Source: Rhodobacteraceae bacterium WD3A24 (GTDB lineage: Bacteria > Pseudomonadota > Alphaproteobacteria > Rhodobacterales > Rhodobacteraceae). From it: 42,170 nt of DNA. The stretch spans positions 1 to 42,170 of the forward strand of contig PUHN01000031.1 in assembly GCA_002967695.1 (NCBI GenBank), read 5' to 3'. The notes beneath the pieces were generated by a model, which worked only from the letters and a program-made list of their open reading frames with translations, searched no databases and had not been told where the DNA came from. A program made the position numbers and the translations under genes. Numbering within the stretch: position 1 is the stretch's first letter; every line of letters begins with the position of its first letter. Positions 1 through 7,864 of this stretch are shown here, piece by piece.

Positions 1-191
1 CGGGGCCGCCACGGGCGCCAGCGCGGCCCCGGACCACCGCGTCCGGGGCCGCCCGGTGAAGGTGTGCGGGCGCGCCAGCGCCCGCGCCGCAAGGTCAGGC
101 CCGGCCCCTGGGACGCGGGCGTTGCGTTCGCCGCCCCGCCGGGCGAGGCTCGCCCCCAACAACGGCGCATGCCCGCAACAGGAGGAGCCCC
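1..191. promoter_or_regulatory. Left-edge intergenic region with three strong inverted repeats
   Basis: No gene is supported here. Three perfect inverted repeats follow one another. The first has 12-bp arms (23-34 and 41-52) around a 6-nt loop. The second has 8-bp arms (66-73 and 78-85) around GCCA. The third is GGGCGAG-G-CTCGCCC at 141-155, ending about 36 nt before the start codon at 192. The first two could terminate or stabilise a transcript entering from the left, although neither is followed by a T-run. The third is short-spaced like a repressor operator. A Shine-Dalgarno GGAGGAG sits just before the start at 192. High GC makes chance repeats more likely, so function is inferred. Confidence 0.4.
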
Positions 192-1490
192 ATGAACCTG
201 CACGCGATGGCCCGCGAGCGCGCCGAGGCCGGCCGGCCCGTGCGCGCCGCCCTGATCGGGGCGGGCAAGTTCGGCACGATGTTCCTTGCGCAGGCCCCGC
301 ATGTTCCCGGGCTGATGGTCACCCATATCGCCGATCTCGACCCCGACCGGGCGCGGACGGCCTGCCGCACCGCGGGCTGGTCGGCCGAGCGGATCGCAGA
401 AACAAGCTTTCTCGACGATGGCGAGGCCGCCGCCCGCGCCGATGTCGATGTGGTGATCGAGGCCACCGGCGCGCCCGGGCCGGGCCTGCGCCACGCCACC
501 GCCGCGATCGCGGCGGGCCGCCATGTCGTGATGGTCAATGTCGAGGCCGACGTCCTCGCCGGCGCCGCCCTGGCCGAGCAGGCGCGCGCCTCGGGCGTCG
601 TCTATTCCATGGCCTATGGCGACCAGCCCGCGCTGGTCTCCGAAATGGTGGACTGGGCGCGCGCGGTCGGCTTCGAGGTCACCGCGGCGGGCAAGGGCAC
701 CCGGTATCTGCCCGAGTACCACCACGTCACCCCCGACGATGTCTGGCGCCATTACGGGCTCGACGCCGGGCAGGCCGCGGCGGCGGGCATGAACCCGCAG
801 ATGTTCAACAGTTTTCTCGACGGCACCAAGTCGGCGATCGAGGCGGCGGCGATCGCCAATTCCTGCGGGCTCGACGTCCCCGAGGCCGGGCTGGCCTTTC
901 CGCCCTGCGGGGTGGACGACCTAGCCCATGTGCTGCGCCCGCGCGCGCTGGGCGGCCGGCTCGACCGCGACGGGACGGTGGAGGTCGTCGCCTCGCTCGA
1001 ACGCGACGGGCGCCCGGTGTTCCGCGACCTGCGCTGGGGCGTCTATGTCGTGCTCAAGGCGCGCACCGACTACGCGGCGGACTGCTTCGGCCAGTACGGG
1101 CTGCCCACCGACGCCACGGGGCGGTATGCCGCGATGTACAAGCCCTTTCACCTCATCGGGATGGAGCTTTCCATCTCGGTGCTCTCGGCCGCGCTGCGCG
1201 GCGAGCCCACGGGCACCACCCGTGCATGGCGCGCCGACGCGGTGGCCGTGGCGAAGCGCGACCTCGCCGCGGGCGAGACGCTCGACGGCGAGGGCGGCTA
1301 CACCGTCTATGGCCGGGCGATGCCGGCGGGGGCCAGCCGGGCGGCGGGCGCGCTGCCGGTGGGCCTCGCGCACCGGGTCGTGCTGCGCCGCGACGTGGCG
1401 CGCGACGCGATGCTGCGCCTCGACGACGTGGCGATCGACCATGCCGGGCCGGCGCTGACGCTCAGGCACGCGATGCAGCCCGCGGCCTGA
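192..1490 (+). CDS. NAD(P)-binding oxidoreductase with C-terminal SAF domain (homoserine dehydrogenase-like)
   Basis: A 432-residue cytosolic protein. The N-terminus carries a Rossmann fold with the dinucleotide motif GAGKFG near residue 22, followed by a homoserine-dehydrogenase/Gfo-Idh-like catalytic middle. The C-terminal 90 residues (around AVAVAKRDLAAGETLDGEGG) look like an SAF domain, a module shared with sugar-acid dehydratases, sialic acid synthases and FlgA. This SAF-fused oxidoreductase family is common in alphaproteobacteria and usually has no assigned substrate. The ATG is preceded by a strong GGAGGAG ribosome site. It lies 167 bp upstream of the polyamine importer on the same strand, so it may act on a catabolite linked to that transport, but this is only proximity. 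The exact reaction is unknown. Confidence 0.8.
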   Translation: MNLHAMARERAEAGRPVRAALIGAGKFGTMFLAQAPHVPGLMVTHIADLDPDRARTACRTAGWSAERIAETSFLDDGEAAARADVDVVIEATGAPGPGLRHATAAIAAGRHVVMVNVEADVLAGAALAEQARASGVVYSMAYGDQPALVSEMVDWARAVGFEVTAAGKGTRYLPEYHHVTPDDVWRHYGLDAGQAAAAGMNPQMFNSFLDGTKSAIEAAAIANSCGLDVPEAGLAFPPCGVDDLAHVLRPRALGGRLDRDGTVEVVASLERDGRPVFRDLRWGVYVVLKARTDYAADCFGQYGLPTDATGRYAAMYKPFHLIGMELSISVLSAALRGEPTGTTRAWRADAVAVAKRDLAAGETLDGEGGYTVYGRAMPAGASRAAGALPVGLAHRVVLRRDVARDAMLRLDDVAIDHAGPALTLRHAMQPAA

Positions 1491-1524
1491 GCGCCCCGCT
1501 GCCCGCAGCGCCGAAAAAACGGGC

Positions 1525-1552
1525 TTGTTCGCGCGCGGAGTCCGGCTTTACT
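1525..1552 (+). promoter_or_regulatory. Possible sigma-70 promoter for the polyamine importer operon
   Basis: In the 167-bp gap before the transporter operon, TTGTTC (1525-1530) and TTTACT (1547-1552) stand 16 bp apart and could be -35 and -10 elements. Both match the consensus only partly. A short CGCTG-CCCG-CAGCG hairpin at 1497-1510, just after the preceding stop codon, might weakly terminate the upstream gene. Confidence 0.3.
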
Positions 1553-1657
1553 GTCGATGCCCAGCAGCCGGCGCCGCTTGCGCGCCAACTGAAATGACGG
1601 GGCCGCATGCGTTGTGCGACGGCGCGCGCGGGGGCCTCGCAACAGGGAAGGGCCGAT

Positions 1658-2749
1658 ATGCACAAGAGATACCTCCTGGCCACCGTCGCCGCCTTCGCGA
1701 CCGCCGGCGGTGCCGCGGCGCAGGATCAGACGCTCAACGTCTTCAACTGGTCGGACTACATCGCCGAGGGCGTTCTCGACCAGTTCACCGAAGAGACCGG
1801 GATCGCGGTCAACTACGACGTCTACGATTCGAACGAGACGCTCGAGGCCCGGCTGCTGGCGGGCAATTCGGGCTTCGACGTGGTCGTGCCCACCTCGGAC
1901 TTCATGCAGCGCCAGATCGCGGCGGGGGTGTATCAGCCGCTCGACAAGTCGCGGCTGCCCAACCTCGAGCACATGGACGACGACCTGATGGCGGCCGCGG
2001 AGAACTACGACCCCGGCAACGAGTACGGCGTCATCTACATGTGGGGCACCACGGGGCTTGGCTACAACGCCGACGCCGTGGCCGAGCGGCTGGGCGAGGA
2101 CTACGAGGTCGACAGCTGGGAGATCCTCTTCGACCCCGAGATCGTCTCGCAGTTCGAGGATTGCGGCGTGACGGTCCTGGACGCCCCCAGCGAGATGCTG
2201 CCGGCGGCGATGAACTATCTGGGGCTCGACCCGCGCTCGACCGACCCCGACGACCTCGAGGCCGGCGCCGCGCTGCTCGAGGAGATCCGTCCCCATATCC
2301 GCTATTTCCATTCGTCGCAGTACATCTCGGACCTGGCCAACGGAAATGTCTGCCTGTCGGTGGGCTGGTCGGGCGACGTCTTCCAGGCGCGCGACCGCGC
2401 CGCCGAGGCCGAGAACGGCGTCGAGGTCGGCTACATCATCCCCGAAGAGGGCGCGCTGCAGTGGTTTGACATGATGGGCATCCCCGCCGATGCACCCAAT
2501 CCCGACGCCGCGCACGAGTTCATCAACTTCATCATGCGCCCCGAGATCACCGCCGAGATCACCAACTACGTCTGGTACGCCAACGCCAACGAGGACTCCC
2601 TGTCGATGGTGGACGAGGAGATCACCTCGGATCCGGGCATCTTCCCGCCCGAGGAGGTTCGCGCGCGGCTGTGGACGGCGCAGCCCTATGACGTGCGCAC
2701 CGACCGGCTGGTGACGCGCATCTGGACCCGCATCAAGACCGGCCAGTGA
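1658..2749 (+). CDS. potF: Polyamine (putrescine/spermidine) ABC transporter substrate-binding protein
   Basis: A 363-residue periplasmic solute-binding protein of the PotD/PotF family. It should capture putrescine or spermidine and deliver it to the permeases encoded downstream. The start at 1658 gives a classical signal peptide (MHKRYLLATVAAFATAGGAA, cleavage near residue 21) and is preceded by an AGGGAAGG ribosome site. An in-frame upstream GTG at 1607 would spoil the signal peptide. The mature protein opens with LNVFNWSDYIAEGVL, the hallmark of the family, and continues with a typical FDVVVPTSDFM segment. Length fits the family (about 350-370). It is the first gene of a four-gene transporter operon. 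Substrate specificity within the polyamines cannot be told from sequence alone. Confidence 0.92.
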   Translation: MHKRYLLATVAAFATAGGAAAQDQTLNVFNWSDYIAEGVLDQFTEETGIAVNYDVYDSNETLEARLLAGNSGFDVVVPTSDFMQRQIAAGVYQPLDKSRLPNLEHMDDDLMAAAENYDPGNEYGVIYMWGTTGLGYNADAVAERLGEDYEVDSWEILFDPEIVSQFEDCGVTVLDAPSEMLPAAMNYLGLDPRSTDPDDLEAGAALLEEIRPHIRYFHSSQYISDLANGNVCLSVGWSGDVFQARDRAAEAENGVEVGYIIPEEGALQWFDMMGIPADAPNPDAAHEFINFIMRPEITAEITNYVWYANANEDSLSMVDEEITSDPGIFPPEEVRARLWTAQPYDVRTDRLVTRIWTRIKTGQ

Positions 2750-2808
2750 CACGCGAAAACGGCAGCGCCCCGCCCCCGACGGCGGCGGGGCGCGCATCGG
2801 AGGCGCGC

Positions 2809-3939
2809 ATGGGCAAGCAGGAGCTTGCGGCCGACACCCGGCCCTGGCGCGATCCGGGGGCGCGGCCCTTCATCTCGATCCGCGACATCACCAAGACCTT
2901 CGGCGATTTCACCGCCGTCGACGATGTCAGCCTCGACATCTATCGCGGCGAGCTTTTCTGCCTGCTGGGCGCGTCGGGCTGCGGCAAGTCCACGCTCTTG
3001 CGGATGCTGGCGGGGTTCGAGCGGCCCACCGCCGGGCAGATCATCATCGACGGGCAGGACATGTCCGAGGTGCCGCCGCACCGGCGCCCGACCAACATGA
3101 TGTTCCAGTCCTACGCGCTGTTTCCCCACATGAGCGTCGAGAAGAACGTGGCCTACGGCCTGCTGCGCGAGGGCGTGGACAAGGCCGAGGTCAAGCGGCG
3201 CGTGGCCGAGATGCTGCGGCTGGTCAAGCTGGAGCGCCAGGCCAGGCGCAAGCCCGACCAGCTTTCGGGCGGGCAGCGCCAGCGCGTCGCGCTGGCGCGG
3301 GCGCTGATCAAGCGGCCCAAGCTGCTGCTGCTGGACGAGCCGATGGCCGCGCTCGACAAGAAGCTGCGCGAGGAGACCCAGTTCGAGCTGGTGCGCATCC
3401 AGGAGACCCTGGGCGTGACCTTCATCGTCGTCACCCACGACCAGGACGAGGCGATGACGCTGTCCACCCGGATCGGGGTGATGAACGAGGGCCGCATCGA
3501 GCAGATCGGCGAGCCGCGCGAAATCTACGAACACCCCGCGACGCGCTACGTCGCCGACTTCATCGGATCGGTCAACCTGTTCGAGGGGCGCGTCGAGGCG
3601 GCCGGCTCGGACCTCATGCGCATCGAGACGGCCGATGCGGGCCCGGTTCTGGTGCCGCCCCGGCCGGGGCTGAAGCACGGCCAGACCGTCTGGATCTCGC
3701 TGCGACCCGAGCGCATCAACCTGACCCGCAAGCGCCCCGAGGCCCAGAACGCCGTTGAGGCGCTGGTCGAGGACGTGGCCTATCTGGGGCACCTGTCGAT
3801 CTTCCGCATCCGGCTGGAAAGCGGTCGGCTGGTCCACGCCACGCAGAGCAACCGACTGCGCGAGGAGGACCCGATCAGCTGGGACGAGCGCGTCTGGGCA
3901 AGCTGGCCGGCGCTGGCCTGCGGGGTGCTGACCGAATGA
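2809..3939 (+). CDS. potG: Polyamine ABC transporter ATP-binding protein
   Basis: A 376-residue cytoplasmic ATPase that powers the polyamine importer. It has Walker A GASGCGKST (about residues 54-62), signature LSGGQRQR (about 151-158), Walker B LLLLDEP (about 172-178), the switch histidine in VVTHDQ, and a C-terminal TOBE-like region from about residue 270. The ATG at 2809 is chosen because GGAGG at 2799-2803 lies 5 nt upstream. A GTG at 2746 overlaps the potF stop codon and would add 21 residues of low-complexity Ala/Pro sequence, so it is less likely though it would give direct coupling. The gene ends in an ATGA overlap with the first permease. Confidence 0.92.
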   Translation: MGKQELAADTRPWRDPGARPFISIRDITKTFGDFTAVDDVSLDIYRGELFCLLGASGCGKSTLLRMLAGFERPTAGQIIIDGQDMSEVPPHRRPTNMMFQSYALFPHMSVEKNVAYGLLREGVDKAEVKRRVAEMLRLVKLERQARRKPDQLSGGQRQRVALARALIKRPKLLLLDEPMAALDKKLREETQFELVRIQETLGVTFIVVTHDQDEAMTLSTRIGVMNEGRIEQIGEPREIYEHPATRYVADFIGSVNLFEGRVEAAGSDLMRIETADAGPVLVPPRPGLKHGQTVWISLRPERINLTRKRPEAQNAVEALVEDVAYLGHLSIFRIRLESGRLVHATQSNRLREEDPISWDERVWASWPALACGVLTE

Positions 3940-4871
3940 GCCGCGCGCCGGGCATCGAGGAGCGCCCGCGCGGCCTCGCGGCCCGGATGGGGCTGACCGG
4001 GCGCGCCTTCGTCATCGCCATCCCCATGCTGTGGCTGCTGATCTTCTTTCTGGTGCCCTTCTTCGTTCTGGGCCGGATCTCGCTGTCCGAGCCGCTGATC
4101 GCGCAACCGCCCTACTCGCCCCTGTGGGAGCGCGGCACGGATGGCGGGATCGACGTCATCGCGAGCCTCGACAATTTCCGGTTCCTGCTGTCGGACGCGC
4201 TCTACGCCAATGCCTATCTCTCCTCGATCCGCATCGCGGCGCTCTCGACGGTCTTCACGCTGCTGGTGGGCTATCCGATCGCCTATTATACCGCCCGAAG
4301 CCCCGAGCCGCGTCGCTCGATCCTGCTGATGCTGATCGTCCTGCCCTTCTGGACGTCGTTCCTGCTGCGCGTCTATGCGTGGATCGGGTTCCTGCAGCGC
4401 GACGGCTTCATCAACCAGATCCTCACCGGGCTGGGCATCGTGGATGCGCCGCTGGTGATGATGAACACCAACTTCGCCGTCTATATCGGCATCGTCTATA
4501 CCTACCTGCCGTTCATGATCCTGCCGCTCTATGCCAATCTCGTGCGGCTGGACGAGTCGCTGCTGGAGGCTTCGGCCGATCTGGGGGCGCGGCCGTTGAC
4601 GACCTTCCTCACGGTCACGCTGCCGTTGTCGCTGCCCGGCGTCATCGCCGGCTCGATGCTGGTCTTCATCCCCGCCATCGGCGAATACGTCATCCCCGCC
4701 CTGCTGGGCGGACCCGACACGCTGATGATCGGCCGGGTGCTGTGGGACGAGTTCTTCTCGGCGCGCGACTGGCCCGTCGCCTCGGCGGTGGCGATCGCGA
4801 TGCTGGTGCTCGTCGTCGCGCCGGTGATGTGGCTTCAGTCGGTGCTGGAGCGGCGCGAGGCGATGGCATGA
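3936..4871 (+). CDS. potH: Polyamine ABC transporter permease (PotB/PotH family)
   Basis: A 311-residue inner-membrane protein with about six hydrophobic helices, one of two permeases forming the polyamine channel. The cytoplasmic coupling (EAA-type) loop is clear at LDESLLEASADLGARPLTTF, followed by LPLSLPG. The periplasmic loop after the first helix (RISLSEPLIAQPPY) is characteristic of PotB/PotH. Its start overlaps the ATPase stop by 4 nt (ATGA at 3936-3939) and its stop overlaps the next permease by 4 nt (4868-4871), so the three proteins are probably translationally coupled. Confidence 0.92.
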   Translation: MSRAPGIEERPRGLAARMGLTGRAFVIAIPMLWLLIFFLVPFFVLGRISLSEPLIAQPPYSPLWERGTDGGIDVIASLDNFRFLLSDALYANAYLSSIRIAALSTVFTLLVGYPIAYYTARSPEPRRSILLMLIVLPFWTSFLLRVYAWIGFLQRDGFINQILTGLGIVDAPLVMMNTNFAVYIGIVYTYLPFMILPLYANLVRLDESLLEASADLGARPLTTFLTVTLPLSLPGVIAGSMLVFIPAIGEYVIPALLGGPDTLMIGRVLWDEFFSARDWPVASAVAIAMLVLVVAPVMWLQSVLERREAMA

Positions 4872-5665
4872 AGCGCGGCTGGACACTGCCGATTCTTGCG
4901 TGGCTAGGCTTTGCCTTTCTTTACGCGCCGATCCTCTCGCTCGTGGTGTTCTCGTTCAACGCCAGCGAACTGGTCACCGTCTGGGCGGGGTTCTCGACCC
5001 GCTGGTACGGTGAGCTTCTGACCGACGAACAGATCCTGGGCGCGGCCTGGGTCAGCCTGCGCGTGGCCTTCTACAGCGCCACGCTGGCGACGATCCTGGG
5101 CACGCTTGGCGCCTTCGTGCTGACGCGTTTCGGCGGGTTCCGGGGGCGGCTGCTGCTGACCGGCATGATCACCGCGCCGCTGGTGATGCCCGAGGTGCTC
5201 ACCGGCCTGTCGCTGCTGCTGCTGTTCGTCTCGATGGACCTCACCCTGGGCTGGCCCGACGGGCGCGGCATGACCACGGTTGTGATCGCGCACACGACCT
5301 TCTGCCTGGCCTTCGTGGCGGTGATCGCGCAGTCGCGGCTGCGCAACATGGACGAAAGCCTGGAAGAGGCCGCGCGCGACCTGGGCGCGGGGCCGGTGCG
5401 GGTGTTCTTCGACATCACGCTTCCCGTCATCTCGCCCGCGCTGGTGGCGGGCTGGCTTCTGGCGTTTACGCTCAGCCTCGACGATCTGGTCATCGCCAGC
5501 TTCGTGACCGGCCCGGGCGCCTCGACCCTGCCGATGGTGGTGTTCTCGAAGGTGCGGCTGGGGGTGAGCCCTGATGTCAATGCGCTGGCCACCATCATCA
5601 TCGCGGTGGTCGCGCTGGCGCTGGGGTTCGCCGGCTGGCTGTGGTATCGTCGAACACCGCGCTGA
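4868..5665 (+). CDS. potI: Polyamine ABC transporter permease (PotC/PotI family)
   Basis: A 265-residue inner-membrane permease with about six transmembrane helices, the partner of the preceding permease. It begins MKRGWTLPILAWLGFAFLYA and shows the family-typical VFSFNASELVTVWAGFSTRWY segment. The coupling loop is MDESLEEAARDLGAGPVRVF followed by ITLPVISPA. The ATG at 4868 overlaps the previous stop (ATGA). Gene order binding protein, ATPase, PotH type, PotI type matches the potFGHI arrangement. A small membrane protein gene follows 39 bp downstream and may be read from the same message. Confidence 0.92.
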   Translation: MKRGWTLPILAWLGFAFLYAPILSLVVFSFNASELVTVWAGFSTRWYGELLTDEQILGAAWVSLRVAFYSATLATILGTLGAFVLTRFGGFRGRLLLTGMITAPLVMPEVLTGLSLLLLFVSMDLTLGWPDGRGMTTVVIAHTTFCLAFVAVIAQSRLRNMDESLEEAARDLGAGPVRVFFDITLPVISPALVAGWLLAFTLSLDDLVIASFVTGPGASTLPMVVFSKVRLGVSPDVNALATIIIAVVALALGFAGWLWYRRTPR

Positions 5666-5704
5666 CGGACGAGCGAGAGCGCGAGGCCGACGGAGGGGGT
5701 GCCG

Positions 5705-6310
5705 ATGGACAACCTTCTCGACTGTGCGCTGACGCGCTGGCAACCGGGGCTGGGCGACCCCCATCCGATGGGGTGGATAACCGTGGCCGCCTATGCCGCC
5801 GCTGCCCTCGCCGCGTGGCGCGCTGGCGGCCGCGGCATCGGCATGGGGCGCGAGCGCGTGTTCTGGCGACTGACCGCCGTGCTTCTGGCCTTTCTGGCGG
5901 TCAACAAGCAGCTCGACCTTCAGAGCTTCATGACCGCCACGGGCCGCTGCGTCGCCCAGGCGGAGGGGTGGTACGATCAGCGCCGCGCCGTGCAGCGCAC
6001 CGTTATCCTCGCGCTGATGGCGACCGCCGTGGCCGTCTGGGCGGGGCTTGTGATGCTGCTGCGCGGCGCGCTCGCGCGGGTGGGCCTGGCCCTGACGGGG
6101 CTCGTTTTCGTCTTTGCATTCGTGCTGATCCGGGCGGTCGGGTTTCACCACATGGACAGCCTGATCGACATGGAGGTCATGTCGGTGCGGATGAACTGGG
6201 CGCTGGAGCTCACCGGCCCGGCGCTGATCATCCTCGCCGCGCTGCTCACCCGCCGGCGCGGAGAAGCATGGGGGCGCGACCGGCTTGCACGCCGCCTGCA
6301 TCCGGACTGA
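5705..6310 (+). CDS. Conserved membrane protein of unknown function
   Basis: A 201-residue protein with about five hydrophobic segments separated by short charged loops. I recognise no catalytic motif. The stretch FWRLTAVLLAFLAVNKQLDLQSF and the nearby GRCVAQAEGWYDQRR look like conserved family signatures, but I cannot assign a function. The start at 5705 has GGAGG at 5692-5696 with 8 nt spacing; the GTG at 5699 would be only 2 nt from it. It lies between the polyamine importer and the exopolysaccharide locus and is followed by a terminator-like hairpin, so it is grouped by transcription with the importer rather than with the polysaccharide genes. Confidence 0.7.
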   Translation: MDNLLDCALTRWQPGLGDPHPMGWITVAAYAAAALAAWRAGGRGIGMGRERVFWRLTAVLLAFLAVNKQLDLQSFMTATGRCVAQAEGWYDQRRAVQRTVILALMATAVAVWAGLVMLLRGALARVGLALTGLVFVFAFVLIRAVGFHHMDSLIDMEVMSVRMNWALELTGPALIILAALLTRRRGEAWGRDRLARRLHPD

Positions 6311-6356
6311 AGCCGCGCAGGGCCAGGCGCCGGCAGGCGCGAAGGCTTCACTTTTT
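6308..6356 (+). terminator. Likely Rho-independent terminator
   Basis: TGAAGCC (6308-6314, including the stop codon) pairs with GGCTTCA (6344-6350). Inner GCGC/GCGC pairing is possible with a small bulge, and the stem is followed at once by CTTTTT (6351-6356). This is the clearest intrinsic terminator in the window. It separates the transporter transcript from the exopolysaccharide locus. Confidence 0.6.
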
Positions 6357-6448
6357 CGTCGCGTCCTCAACAAAGTTCGTGGAAAGAGTCGGGACGCGCA
6401 TGCGCGCGAGTCGCTCCTGCTCGGCGCGTGGCCGAATGAAGGACCGTG

Positions 6449-7864
6449 ATGACGATTTCGTCTCAGCCCGACACCCGCGCGGCCCCGCCCGCCCCCCAGG
6501 CGCAGGGCGGCGGGCTGCCCGAGGTGTGGCGGCGCCGGCTTCTGGCGATGTTCCTGCTGACGCTGCTGCTTCCGATCCAGCTGGAAGTCGCCTCGCTCCG
6601 GCTCAGCCCCTACCGTTTCTATCTGCTCCTTGCCACGATCCCGTTCGCGCTGGCGCTGGTGACGGGCCGGGGCGGGCGGGTCGTGCCCGCCGACTGGGCG
6701 ATGTTCCTGGCCGTGGTGTGGATTTTTCTTTCGCTCGTCTATCATCATGGCACCGCGAATATCCCTTATGCGGGGATAACGGGTGTCGAACTCTTCGGCG
6801 GCTACCTGGCGGGGCGGCTGCTGATCCGCACACCGCAGGATTACAGACGCTTCATCCGGTATTTCCTGACCGCGCTGCTGCTGCTTGCACCCTTCGCGGC
6901 GGTCGAGCTGTTCACCGGGCGCATGATCATTTCCGAGCTGTTGTCGCGTGTCTTCACGGTGGGAGCAAACGAGGAGGGCACGCGGCTGGGCCTGTCGCGC
7001 GTGCAGGCAGTGTTCCAGCACCCGATCCTGTGGGGGCTGTTCTGTTCGCTGGCGGCGGCCAATGTCTTCTATGTCTACAAGGGCCGGCTTGCGCGCATCG
7101 CGCTGCGCATGTCGCTGGTGATCGGCATGACCTTCAGCTCGCTCTCGGCGGGGCCGCTGCTGTCGGTGCTGTTCCAGACGCTGCTGGTGATATGGCATTT
7201 TCTCACCGGCGGGCGCTGGTGGCTGCTGATCTCGATCTGCATCGGCCTTTACATACTGGTCGATCTGGCCTCGAACCGCACGCCGGTGACGATCCTGATC
7301 TCCTATGCGACCTTCAACCCGGTCTCGGCATGGTACCGCATCAATATCTGGGAATACGGCACCGCCGAGGTGATGCGCCATCCGCTGTTGGGGATCGGGC
7401 TCAATGACTGGCAACGCCCGGCCTGGATGGTGCATCCGACGGTGGACAATTTCTGGCTTCTCATGGCGATGCGTTACGGATTGCCGGCCCTGGGGCTGCT
7501 GATCGTCGGGCTTGTGGCCAACCTCGCCGCGATCGTGCGCGCCCGGCTCGACGAGGCGGGCAGGACGCTGCGCAACGGGTATCTCATCGCACTGGCCGGC
7601 GTGATGCTGACCCTTGGGACGGTCCATATCTGGGATGCGCTGCTCGCGGCAATCATGTTCTATATCGGGGCGGGCGCGTTCTTCTACACTGCCCCGGAGC
7701 CTGCCGCCAAGGTCGATCAGACCGGCCCGCCCCCCGCATCGCGACGCGGCGCAGAGGACAGCCCGACGCGGAGCCCCGAAGCGGCCGGCGATCCCCGACG
7801 CCGCCCGCTGCCCTACACGCGGGCGCACCCGCCACAGCAATATGGAAAGACATCCGGGCGATGA
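6449..7864 (+). CDS. O-antigen ligase/polymerase-like membrane protein (Wzy/WaaL superfamily)
   Basis: A 471-residue polytopic inner-membrane protein with around ten hydrophobic segments. It carries the Wzy_C/O-antigen-ligase pattern: a large periplasmic loop with WYRINIWEYGTAEVMRHPLLGIGLNDW, followed by HPTVDNFWL, where the histidine resembles the conserved loop residue of this superfamily. It should join lipid-linked repeat units into a polymer or transfer glycan to an acceptor. The last 65 residues are hydrophilic, Pro/Arg-rich and probably cytoplasmic. GAAGGA lies 5 nt before the ATG; the adjacent GTG at 6446 is an alternative. Its stop overlaps the next gene by ATGA. Polymerase or ligase cannot be decided here; the context with a priming transferase and Wzz-like protein favours polymerase. 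Confidence 0.8.
   Translation: MTISSQPDTRAAPPAPQAQGGGLPEVWRRRLLAMFLLTLLLPIQLEVASLRLSPYRFYLLLATIPFALALVTGRGGRVVPADWAMFLAVVWIFLSLVYHHGTANIPYAGITGVELFGGYLAGRLLIRTPQDYRRFIRYFLTALLLLAPFAAVELFTGRMIISELLSRVFTVGANEEGTRLGLSRVQAVFQHPILWGLFCSLAAANVFYVYKGRLARIALRMSLVIGMTFSSLSAGPLLSVLFQTLLVIWHFLTGGRWWLLISICIGLYILVDLASNRTPVTILISYATFNPVSAWYRINIWEYGTAEVMRHPLLGIGLNDWQRPAWMVHPTVDNFWLLMAMRYGLPALGLLIVGLVANLAAIVRARLDEAGRTLRNGYLIALAGVMLTLGTVHIWDALLAAIMFYIGAGAFFYTAPEPAAKVDQTGPPPASRRGAEDSPTRSPEAAGDPRRRPLPYTRAHPPQQYGKTSGR

Noticed and set aside
56-1597. Long Arg-rich reading frames parallel and antisense to real genes (for example 56-1597 and 4904-7840)
   Set aside because: High GC removes stop codons from non-coding frames; these are Arg/Pro/Ala-rich, lack motifs and overlap well-supported genes.
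2746-2808. GTG at 2746 as the potG start
   Set aside because: It would add 21 low-complexity residues, and the ATG at 2809 has a GGAGG site 5 nt upstream.
6395-6406. Palindrome CGCGCATGCGCG upstream of the Wzy-like gene
   Set aside because: A perfect 12-bp palindrome, but made almost wholly of CG steps, which are very common in this GC-rich sequence; no other support.
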